This document shows positions 28,578-37,942 of a stretch of DNA of 64,000 nucleotides, piece by piece; position 1 is the stretch's first letter, and every line of letters starts with the position of its first letter. The translations under genes and the position numbers were made by a program. This DNA is from Mesorhabditis belari (Eukaryota > Nematoda > Chromadorea > Rhabditida > Rhabditidae). The stretch spans positions 1 through 64,000 of the forward strand of contig CAUEEP010000750.1 of NCBI GenBank assembly GCA_958450365.1. Reading direction: 5' to 3'. The notes beneath the pieces are model-generated. The model was not told the DNA's origin and made no database searches. It was given only the letters and a program-made list of their open reading frames with translations.

Positions 28578-30870
28578 GAGTGTGTTCCTCGCGAGTAAGT
28601 AATTACTCGAGTAAAATTTGCATGAGTAAGTTTTACTCGATTGTTCGACGTTTTTGGCCGAGTAACTACGAAGTAATCCTCTTTACACGTCGAGTAAATT
28701 GAATATCTCTTGTGAAGCGAATTTGCCACCAAATCAGTTAAACGGTTGAATATCTTTAAAAGGAGCCGTGTATAAGGTGGCGTATATAAGGCGGCGTATA
28801 TAAGGCGGCGTATATAAGGCGGCGTATATAAGGCAACGTATATAAGGCGGCATATATAAGGCGGCATATATAAGGCGGTGTATATAAGGCGGTGTATATA
28901 AGGCGGCATATATAAGGCGGCATATATAAGGCGGTGTATATAAGGCGGTGTATATAAGGCGGTGTATATAAGGCGGCGTATATAAGGCGGCGTATATAAG
29001 GCGGCGTATATAAGGCAACGTATATAAGGCGGCATATATAAGGCGGTGTATATAAGGCGGTGTATATAAGGCGGTGTATATAAGGCGGTGTATATAAGGC
29101 GGTGTATATAAGGCGGTGTATATAAGGCGGCGTATATAAGGCGGCGTATATAAGGCGGCGTATATAAGGCAGCGTAGATAAGGCGGCGTATATAAGCGTA
29201 GTATATAGGCCGGGTATATAGGCGGCGTATATAAGGCGGCGTATATAAGGCGGCGTATATAAGGCGGCGTATATAAGGCAACGTATATAAGGCGGCATAT
29301 ATAAGGCGGCATATATAAGGCGGTGTATATAAGGCGGTGTATATAAGGCGGCATATATAAGGCGGCATATATAAGGCGGTGTATATAAGGCGGTGTATAT
29401 AAGGCGGTGTATATAAGGGGCGTATATAGCGGCGTATATAAGGCGGCGTATATAAGGCAACGTAGGCGGCATATATAGGCGGTGTAAAGCGTGTATATAA
29501 GGCGGGTATATAAGGCGGTGTATATAAGGCGGTGATATAAGGCGGTGTATATAAGGCGGCGTATATAAGGCGGCGTATATAAGGCGGCGTATATAAGGCA
29601 GCGTAGATAAGGCGGCGTATATAAGCGTAGTATATAGGCCGGGTATATAGGCGGCGTATATAAGGCGGCGTATATAAGGCGGCGTATATAAGGCGGCGTA
29701 TATAAGGCGGCGTATATAAGGCAGCGTATATAAGGCGGCGTATATAAGGCGGCGTATATAAGGCAGCGTAGATAAGGCGGCGTATATAAGCGTAGTATAT
29801 AGGCCGGGTATATAGGCGGCGTATATAAGGCGGCGTATATAAGGCGGCGTATATAAGGCGGCGTATATAAGGCGGCGTATATAAGGCAGCGTAGATAAGG
29901 CAGCGTAGATAAGGCGGCGTATATAAGGCAGCGTAGATAAGGCGGCGTATATAAGCGTAGTATATAGGCCGGGTATATAGGCGGCGTATATAAGGCGGCG
30001 TATATAAGGCGGCGTATATAAGGCGGCGTATATAAGGCGGCGTATATAAGGCGGCGTATATAAGGCAACGTATATAAGGCGGCATATATAAGGCGGTGTA
30101 TATAAGGCGGTGTATATAAGGCGGTGTATATAAGGCGGTGTATATAAGGCGGTGTATATAAGGCGGTGTATATAAGGCGGCGTATATAAGGCGGCGTATA
30201 TAAGGCGGCGTATATAAGGCAGCGTAGATAAGGCGGCGTATATAAGCGTAGTATATAGGCCGGGTATATAGGCGGCGTATATAAGGCGGCGTATATAAGG
30301 CGGTGTATATAAGGCGGTGTATATAAGGCGGTGTATATAAGGCGGCGTATATAAGGCGGCGTATATAAGGCGGCGTATATAAGGCAGCGTAGATAAGGCG
30401 GCGTATATAAGCGTAGTATATAGGCCGGGTATATAGGCGGCGTATATAAGGCGGCGTATATAAGGCGGCGTATATAAGGCGGCGTATATAAGGCGGCGTA
30501 TATAAGGCAGCGTAGATAAGGCAGCGTAGATAAGGCGGCGTATATAAGGCAGCGTATATAAGCGTAGTATATAGGCCGGGTATATAGGCGGCGTATATAA
30601 GGCGGCGTATATAAGGCAGCGTATATAAGGCGACATATATAAGGCGAAGTATATCAGGCGGCGTATATAGGCGGCGTATATAAGGTGGCGTATATGAGGC
30701 GGCGTATGTAAGGCGACGTATATAAGGTGACGTATATAGGGCGGCGTGTATAAGGCGGCGTGTATAAATCGTCGCTCGTTATTTTTTGCGCCAATTTTTT
30801 GCAACAATTATCGCTAAAAGTACGGCAATTTTTCCTAAGCGTGCCTTTTTAAAAAAGGCACTCGTGAGGA
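28578..30870. mobile_element. MITE swollen by an internal TATATAAG minisatellite
   Basis: The left end AGAGTGTGTTCCTCGCGAG and right part GCACTCGTGAGGAACACTCA are those of the MITE at 5757-6340, and the flanks of the array (CACCAAATCAGTTAAACGG and GCTAAAAGTACGGCAATTTT) match its interior. Where the short relative has one GTATATAAG motif, this copy has about 2 kb of it. Upstream of the galactokinase start. Confidence 0.85.
28768..30775. repeat. Minisatellite, 14-bp unit GGCGGCGTATATAA
   Basis: About 140 copies with GGCGGTG, GGCAACG, GGCAGCG and GGCGGCATATA variants arranged in higher-order blocks; the segment TATAAGCGTAGTATATAGG recurs about every 150-350 bp from 29191 on. The long open frames on the minus strand (up to 683 codons of YIRRLIYAALYTPP) are products of the repeat period, not genes. 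Confidence 0.95.
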
Positions 30871-31377
30871 ACACTCACTAGTCCAGACATCGCTAAATCT
30901 ATTAAAATTTACTAGTCTCACTGCAAAGTTCAAAATCTTGAGGAATATCTTCTTTCAAATTTGAAATTTTTCAAACTATTTGCTTTTTTTCGAAACTAGA
31001 TCCAATCCTGCGTTTATACATGTAAAAAGCTTATTTTGCTTAGACAGAAAACCTGGGTAGTTGCTGGTGAATGTTTAGTATTATTTTGTTTACTCGTCCG
31101 TCATTCAATTAAAATGATTTTTATATATGCAAATATAGAATTGGATTTAGTTTGCTAAAAAATACAAATAGTTTGAAAAAATTTAAATTTAAAAGAAGTT
31201 ATTTCCCCAGATTTTGAATTTTGGGGTGAAACTAGTGAATTTTAATAGATTTAGCAGATTTTAGACCCAGGCCCAGGTCAGATACCAAGGCCTGGCCTGG
31301 TTCTGACCTGATTTTCTAAAGCCTAAAGCCTGATTCTAAAATTTTCTAAAGCCTAGGTGACCGAAGCTCTTCAATTC

Positions 31378-31450
31378 TCACCTCCCGTATCGCTCTCTTC
31401 CAGTAACATCCCGCCGGCGAGGTGCCAAAGTCGAGCTCGAAACTGCTCTA
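31378..31450 (-). other. Possible upstream exon, unassigned
   Basis: Minus-strand stretch bounded by a TGTCTAG acceptor-like site near 31450 and a GAG/GTGAGA donor at 31379, open in the frame SSFELDFGTSPAG. It could splice in phase to the galactokinase acceptor at 28252, or belong to something else. Evidence is only splice-site quality and phase. Downstream, 31490-31690 holds three copies of a ~65-bp unit with ATGCATGGCTTAGTC. Confidence 0.2.
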
Positions 31451-32254
31451 GACAAAATATGTTTCTCTAGTGACTTGGAAAGTTTTTCTAAGTCCAAATT
31501 AAGATATGCATGGCTTAGTCTTTTAGCCTGAGATGACAACCTGATAGGATCAACCAGATATGAAAAGTCCAACCTAAGATAAGCATGGCTTAGTCTTTAA
31601 CCCGAGTCAACAGTCTGGTAGGATCAACCAGATATCCGAACTAAGATATGCATGGCTTAGTCTTTAACCCGAGTTAACAGTCTGGTAGGATCATTGAGCT
31701 ACACGGATCATGCGTTTTCATTCAGTCACTAGTTTAGACACTCCCCCAACATCTGAAATATCTGAAATATTGGGGAAATAAACTAGAGAAACATAGTGGT
31801 TAAAATCAGCTTTGGTTATGGAAACTTAGTGAGAGAATATCGATCAAACTCTCCAAACTAGGAAGGCGGTCCGGATCACCCGATTCTCCGACTCCAATTC
31901 CAACTCATTCGGAGATTCAACCCGCCTTCCTAACTCATTTCCCTTATCTCAACCTATTGCCTTGACTAATCTTCTCGAAATTGTCATAGTCTGATGTAGA
32001 TAAAGCAATCTTCTTATCTTACAAGACAGGTTGATCGTTTATTCCGTTTATTCCACTCTATGGAAGAGTTGAGGCCGGTTGGTTGTTCTGGGAGTGGTAG
32101 GAAAAGCCTCAATCTTGCATTCTTACAGAGTAAACAACACCTCACATTCTCACTCATACACTCAAACTATCTACAGCTAGACCATAACCAAAAGTATAAA
32201 AGTACTCAGTTACTCCAACGATATTCACTCATATTAAGCTGGCCAGAAAGTCTT

Positions 32255-32740
32255 TTTCTTCCTTTACGTACTTCCTTTAACGAAAAATAACAAATTCATC
32301 AATTCATCTATAATTTACTCTAAATAAAAGTGTTTCTTGTTCAATTTCCAATCTTTTTAAGTCAATTTCGGTTCACTTACAAGCAAATTCGACAGTGAAA
32401 ACACGGGTTTTTCGTGGAAATCTATAAAAACCTCTACGAAGAGATCGGCTGAATGAATTTCTCTGAAAATTTGGCTAAATACAAAACTTTTTATGCTCTA
32501 TCTTTTATCTATTAACGCGAAGATAGGTTTCCTTAGCTAAAGTGTCTAAAACATTGACCTGTAGCCATCATCGAGCCCCTTTTTGACTATTCTTAAAGAA
32601 ATCCAGAAATAAGTCCTTTTTAAGCCAGTTTTAATGTTATTTTGTAGAAAAATAATTGCTTTTTCTAATGAAATAAACTTTATTGGTGCATTTGTTGGTT
32701 TTAAACGCAAGTACTAAAATGAACGAAAAGATTTTCTGAA
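32255..32740. repeat. Segmental duplication, copy A (copy B 34786-35440)
   Basis: About 480 bp beginning TCTTTTTCTTCCTTTACG and including CTTACAAGCAAATTCGACAG recurs with few changes at 34786-35440. Copy B carries an extra tandem of the CCTTTTTGACTATTCGAC block, and a third partial copy is at 35625-35860. No ORF with recognisable content. The tRNA-Phe gene lies between copy B and the third copy. Confidence 0.8.
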
Positions 32741-32912
32741 AAGCCTAATAGTTATATTTATGGCGTTTACATTTGTGGTTGCCTAACGCCCATGTTGAGG
32801 CTCCAATTTCTGCTCGAATAATCTTGGCTGGTCTTTTATTAAAGCTAGGTACAGAAACTATATGTTTCTATTTCAGAATATGTTTTTTCCTCCGGTTTCT
32901 GGATTGATAAAT

Positions 32913-34345
32913 GTTGTAGAAAATGGGATACCTAGTCAATTCTGTTGTTGTTGTTGTTCTCTGCTTTTTGCTTTTTAACAATGTGGCTTGTGATGTTCTA
33001 TGTTCCTTTGGACCCCCTTGGACCACCTTGGACCCCCTTGGACCCTTTTACATACAAAAAAATAAAACGTCCGTCCGTTTGTCACGCCTACGCGATAATA
33101 CAAATTATGTTAACGTAAAATTACAACAAAGTGAGCTAGAAAGCTGAAACTTCTCCAAGGTTCTCCAGAACCACAAGAATCTGGACAAATCTCGGTGCTG
33201 GGAAAGAATTGATCACGGAAAAGGCAAAATTTGGGTCTCCGGCCTGGTTTCATCTAGTTTAAAGGCTCAAAACTTGGAATCTGGTGGAAAATGTAGCTCC
33301 TGTGGGGAGGGAAAATGCAAATGTGCTAAAAGGAGATTTACTAAACACAAATGCATTAAGCCAAAACGTCAAAAAATATCAAATAAAATGGGCATCAAAA
33401 AGCCCATCTTAACCTGATGCCTTTCTCTAATCAGAATCTCTTGCCCCCATCATCAACCAAATTTCGCCTTTTCCGTGATCAATTCTTTCCCAGCACCGAG
33501 ATTTGCCCAGTTTCTTGTGGTTCTGGAGAACCTTGGTGACTTTACTAGTAGAACATCACAAGCCATATTGTTAAAAAAAGCACAGAAGATCGATTTATTC
33601 AAAAACTATTCTTCAATGTTATTTCAATTGATTGATTGATTTCAATTGATTAATTGAATTAATTGAATTTCAATGGGGTAGGCTAGTTTCCGTAAATTAT
33701 TTTGCGCAACAGGGTTATTTGCGCAACTGGATCCTTTTGCGCAACTGGATCCTTTTGCGCAACTGGATCCTTTTGCGCAACTGGAGCCTTTGCGATATGC
33801 AATATATGGTTAGCACAGATAACGTCAAGGATCCACTAGAGCTTCAAGATCAAGATCATCTACAGATAATTGAAAGGTTTCGAGACTATTGGACTCTCCC
33901 AAAAGGATCATTTTAAAACCAACATCATTTGCGCAACTCGCCATAACTTTTTTCTAAGTGGACCAATCTTTATGATTTTGGTTTCATTTTGTAGATCTCA
34001 GTAAGTACAACAAAATGACACCAACATCATAAAGATTGGCCCACTTAGAAGAAAGTTATGGCAAGTTGCGCAAAAGGACCCAGTTGCGCAAAAAAAAGTT
34101 GCGGAAACTAGCCTACCCCGTAGAACCACACAAGCCATATTGTTAAAAAAAGCGGATTCTTAGCGGAAATCCGTTCTTACAAAAGCATACAAAAAGTAGA
34201 AACCGTCTTTTTATGTCTCTTTCATTTTGTAAATGTTATGAATCCAACTTTGATCGATATTCTCTCACTATTTCTATACCCAAAGCTAACAGAGAACAAC
34301 AACAACAACAGAATTGACCAGGTATCCAATTTTCTACAAAATTTC
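32913..34345. repeat. Nested inverted repeats
   Basis: An outer pair (TAGAAAATGGGATACCTAGT at 32915 and its near inverse near 34325, both next to a GTTGTTGTTGTT run) brackets two foldbacks. One is at 33140-33545 (TTCTCCAAGGTTCTCCAGAA, mirrored at the right). The other is at 33674-34119, of the GGGGTAGGCTAGTTTCCG family, whose left arm carries four GCGCAACTGGATCCTTTT copies. Confidence 0.7.
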
Positions 34346-35513
34346 CCCAATTCTAGTGAAAGCTCAAACCTGCGAACTCTTCCTGATCGGCCATCCGCCT
34401 CGTCGCATAGAAAAAAGTGACAGAATTTGATTTTAAAATGCAACAATTACTAACTTCAAATAATTAATTCAGTTTCTTTTTGAATTTGTGGGCATTGCTT
34501 CCGAGTCGATAATCCTTCAAGAGAAACTCAAAGAAATTTCGGAGAAAAGGAGGAGAAAAAGGGGAAAAGATAGACTTTTATCGCTTACGCAAAGAGAGAA
34601 TCGACAGGTCTGAAAAAAACGGTTTGATTTGTGCTTTGATCAAATCAATTTTCCTTGATAAATGATCTATGAACTTTGCTTCATGGTGTTTGCAAAAGAA
34701 TGGCAAGGTTTTAAGGATGAAATTATCCACCTCTTAGAAAACGTATTACTTACTAGCTTCTCTGAAAGTTTATACCAATTAAATCTGAGTCTTTTTCTTT
34801 CCTTTACGCACTTCCTTTAACGAAAAATAACAAATTCATCAATTCATCTATAATTTACTCTAAATAAAAGTGTTTCTTGTTCAATTTCCAATCTTTTTAA
34901 GTCAATTTCGGTTCACTTACAAGCAAATTCGACAGTGAAAACACGGAATTTTTCGTAGAAATCTATAAAAACCTCTACGAAGAGATCGTCTGAATGAATT
35001 TCTCTGAAAATTTGGCTAAATACAAAACTTTTTATGCTCTATCTTTTATCTATTAACACAAAGATAGGTTTCCTTAGCTAAAATGTCTAAAACATTGACC
35101 TGTAGCCATCATCGAGCCCCTTTTTGACTATTCGACTTTATGCTCTTAAAGAAATCCAGAAATAAGCCCTTTTTAAACCATATATCTATCTTTTTAAGCT
35201 TTATTTTTGATCTATTGACACAAAGATAGGTTTCCTTATGTTTAAAGTGTCTAAATCGCATCATTGAGCTGCCCTTTTTGACTATTCGACTTTATGCTCT
35301 TAAAGAAATCCAGAAATAAGTCCTTTTTAAGCCAGTTTTAATGTTATTTTGTAGAAAAATAATTGCTTTTTCTAATGAAATAAACTTTAGATCAATTGGT
35401 GCATTTGTTGGTTTTAAACGGAAGTATAAAAGGAACGAAAAGATTTTCTGGACAGTCCAGTAAAAATGCCGTTGCCTGGTACTTAACCTTTCTTAAGAGC
35501 CCCACGGTCATCT

Positions 35514-35598
35514 GCCTCGATAGCTCAGTTGGGAGAGCGTTAGACTGAAGCGACGCTCAGCTATCTAAAGGTCACCGGTTCGATCCCGGTTCGGGGCA
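35514..35598 (+). tRNA. tRNA-Phe(GAA) with a 12-nt intron
   Basis: GCCTCGATAGCTCAGTTGGG start, D stem GCTC/GAGC, anticodon stem TTAGA/TCTAA with loop CTGAAGA interrupted after position 37 by CGACGCTCAGCT (35551-35562), T arm CCGGTTCGATCCCGG, and acceptor pairing of GCCTCGA with TCGGGGC, discriminator A. Apart from the intron it matches the standard nematode tRNA-Phe. The intron sits at the canonical 37/38 site. Confidence 0.93.
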
Positions 35599-36398
35599 TT
35601 GTTTCGATTTTTTGGCATTGGCATTGGTTTTTCTAATGGAATAAACTTTAGATCAATTGATGCATTTGTTGGTTTCAAACGGAATTACGAAAATGAATGA
35701 AAAGATTTTCTGAAAAGCCTAGTAGTTATATTTATGGATGAAATTATCCACCTCTTAGAGAACGGATTACTTACTAGTTTCTCTGAAATTTTATACCAAT
35801 TAAATCTGAGTCTTTTTCTTCCTTTATGTACTTTCTTTTGAAAAATAACAAATTCAACAATTCTAGACTCAATAAAATGAATAACCAGATTTGAATGAGT
35901 AGGCAGATTTTGAAGGCCACAACTTTGTCTAGAGATCATATTATTGTTAACTATTTATATAGTTGAATAGAGGACATTTTAAGCTTTAGAATGGTAACAA
36001 ATTGAGCTTGATTGGATTAGATTTTTGATTTGATTTGATTAGGTTGGTTTTTTTGGATTGTGAGAAACTGTTTTGAACGTTTTCTATTCGGCGCTCTTTT
36101 GATATAGTCCCGTCTCTTTTTTGTGCATAACTAAGCATTAGAAATACTGTTTAAAAGAAATTAGGTTATTTTGGCTCTGGACCGTAAAGTTCAATTTAGC
36201 CGTAAGGTCAAAACTAACTGTAAGATGGTTTGGGGAACTGAATGGAAAAAAAAAACGAAAGCAAGGCTCGTCTTCTGGATCGTTACAAAACTTTGTCACT
36301 AGTGAAAGTTATGCAATGATCAGCTGTTTATATCTTTATGAACCATAAAACGAATCAATACGAAGAATTGAAGATTGCTTTGCATTTTTCGAGCACAA

Positions 36399-36552
36399 TG
36401 TACACCACAATTTGCCGAATTCTTTCAATTTCCACCTTCAAACATCAAACATTTATTTCATTTATTTCCTTTTCAACTTAAACTAAAACTTTTCACCGTT
36501 TATTCTTTCAATCACAAAATCATTTATAAGTTAAGCTTTGTTTTCAAATCTT
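36399..36552. repeat. Direct repeat, copy A (copy B 37659-37812)
   Basis: A 150-bp stretch starting TGTACACCACAATTTGCCG and ending AAGCTTTGTTTTCAAAT recurs almost unchanged at 37659-37812. A second pair (AGCGAAGAACCCAACCAATC, about 37273 and 37855) belongs to the same duplication event. The LINE tail and an orphan coding tail lie between the copies. Confidence 0.85.
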
Positions 36553-36617
36553 TTCAAATATACACGCTAGATTTGGGCTTGCATTTTCGCAAATACGATT
36601 TCGCAATAAAACGTCCG

Positions 36618-37052
36618 TCCGTAACCTCCTCGGGTACAATAGGAAGACGCAGCTCGACCAAGACCTAAGAAGTACGGATATGCGCCAGCTCTCGGGACTC
36701 AGAGATCCAGTGGAAGTGATTGAGAGAAAAAGACTCAGATGGGCCGGCCACGTAGCCAGAAGAACAGACGACAGATGGACGATACGGATCACAGAGTGGA
36801 TACCACGAGAACAGAAGAGGCCCATCGGAAGACCAGCAACGAGGTGGAGCACAAGAGTGGCAGAGACGGTCAGAGAAAGGATGACTAGAGTGCAACCACC
36901 ACCAGCACCAGCAAGTCGAAGACTTCGAACCAGGAACAATCAAGCTAGAAAACACTGGACGACAATAGCAAGGGACAGAGAAATGTGGAAGCAGGTTGTG
37001 ATCTGCGCAAATAGGAACACCTAAGTGCGAAGACAAATCAGAAAAAAAAAAA
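36618..37052 (+). mobile_element. 5'-truncated non-LTR retrotransposon (LINE) tail
   Basis: The open frame 36620-37024 encodes the C-terminal tail typical of nematode and insect LINE reverse transcriptases: LRWAGHVARRTDDRW, RPIGRPATRW and HWTTIARDREMWKQ. It ends in a stop and then an A run. The insertion is flanked by a short target duplication (AAAACGTCCGTCCGT on both sides), and the unoccupied target is visible at about 33063. Only the last ~135 codons remain; no endonuclease or RT core. Confidence 0.88.
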
Positions 37053-37385
37053 ACGTCCGTCCGTCTGTCGCGCCTACGCGATAATACAAATTACGTGAAC
37101 GTAAAATTACAACAAAGTGAGCTAGAAAGCTGAAATTTTGTACTTGGGGGTTTCCGGGGGCGAGGAATCCGAATCTGTAATCAGATTTGTGCTACTTGCC
37201 TTCCGTACCTCTAGGTAGAATATCCGACGCTCAGCGCCAGCTGGTTTTCTCACAATTCGTTATAAAAAAGTAAGCGAAGAACCCAACCAATCTATTTAAA
37301 GAAACAAAAATTTAAGAATTTTTGAACGATTTTAAACTTTCTTCTTACTCTCTTCACATCTTCTTCGAGAAAGCTGAAAATGAAG

Positions 37386-37542
37386 CCGTACAAGAAGAAC
37401 AAATCTCAATTACTATCAGCTGCTGCGAAGGGCAAGCGAAAAGACCGATGATGCCTATTTGCTCGCCACGGTCAACGCGTTTCCCAAACGTTTGCAGGCC
37501 TGTCTGAATGCCGATGGAGGCAAATTTGAATTTAATTGCTAA
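37386..37542 (+). pseudogene. Orphan coding tail with poly(A) signal
   Basis: One frame reads NLNYYQLLRRASEK, then TDDAYLLATVNAFPKRLQA, ending GGKFEFNC and stop (37540-37542), with AATAAA at 37563-37568. The composition and the well-placed signal suggest the 3' end of a real gene or a retrocopy. A stop codon lies immediately upstream in frame and I find no acceptor. I do not recognise the family. Confidence 0.3.
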
Positions 37543-37942
37543 TTTGTTACTGTTATATGTTGAATAAAGATATTTTAGTTAACTTTTCGAGATGGTTTTG
37601 CATATTTGGTTAAAAGCCAGGCCTTTTGTGTGTTGCGGTAATTCTTCGTCACCCTGTACACCACAATTTGCCGAATTCTTTCAATTTCCACCTTCAAACA
37701 TCAAACATTTATTTCATTTATTTCCTTTTCAACTTAAACTAAAAATTTTCACCGTTTATTCTTTCAATCACAAAATCATTTATAAGTTAAGCTTTGTTTT
37801 CAAATATACACACTAAATTTGTCAAAAAGATTGAAATAAAAAAAGAAAAATTAAGCGAAGAACCCAACCAATCTATTCAAAGAAACAAAAATTTAAGAAT
37901 TTTTGGACGATTTTAAGATTTTAAACTTTCTCCTCACTCTCC

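Noticed and set aside
28346..30807. Very long minus-strand open frames (579, 444 and 683 codons, YIRRLIYAALYTPP repeats)
   Set aside because: They are the translation of a 14-bp satellite with no stop in its period. No start context, no splice sites, no family similarity; all three frames are open at once.
32923..33147. Small secreted protein with signal peptide (MGYLVNSVVVVVLCF)
   Set aside because: The apparent signal peptide is a GTTGTT run that is mirrored in an inverted repeat at about 34290-34345, and the rest is low-complexity repeat. No splice or 3' signals.
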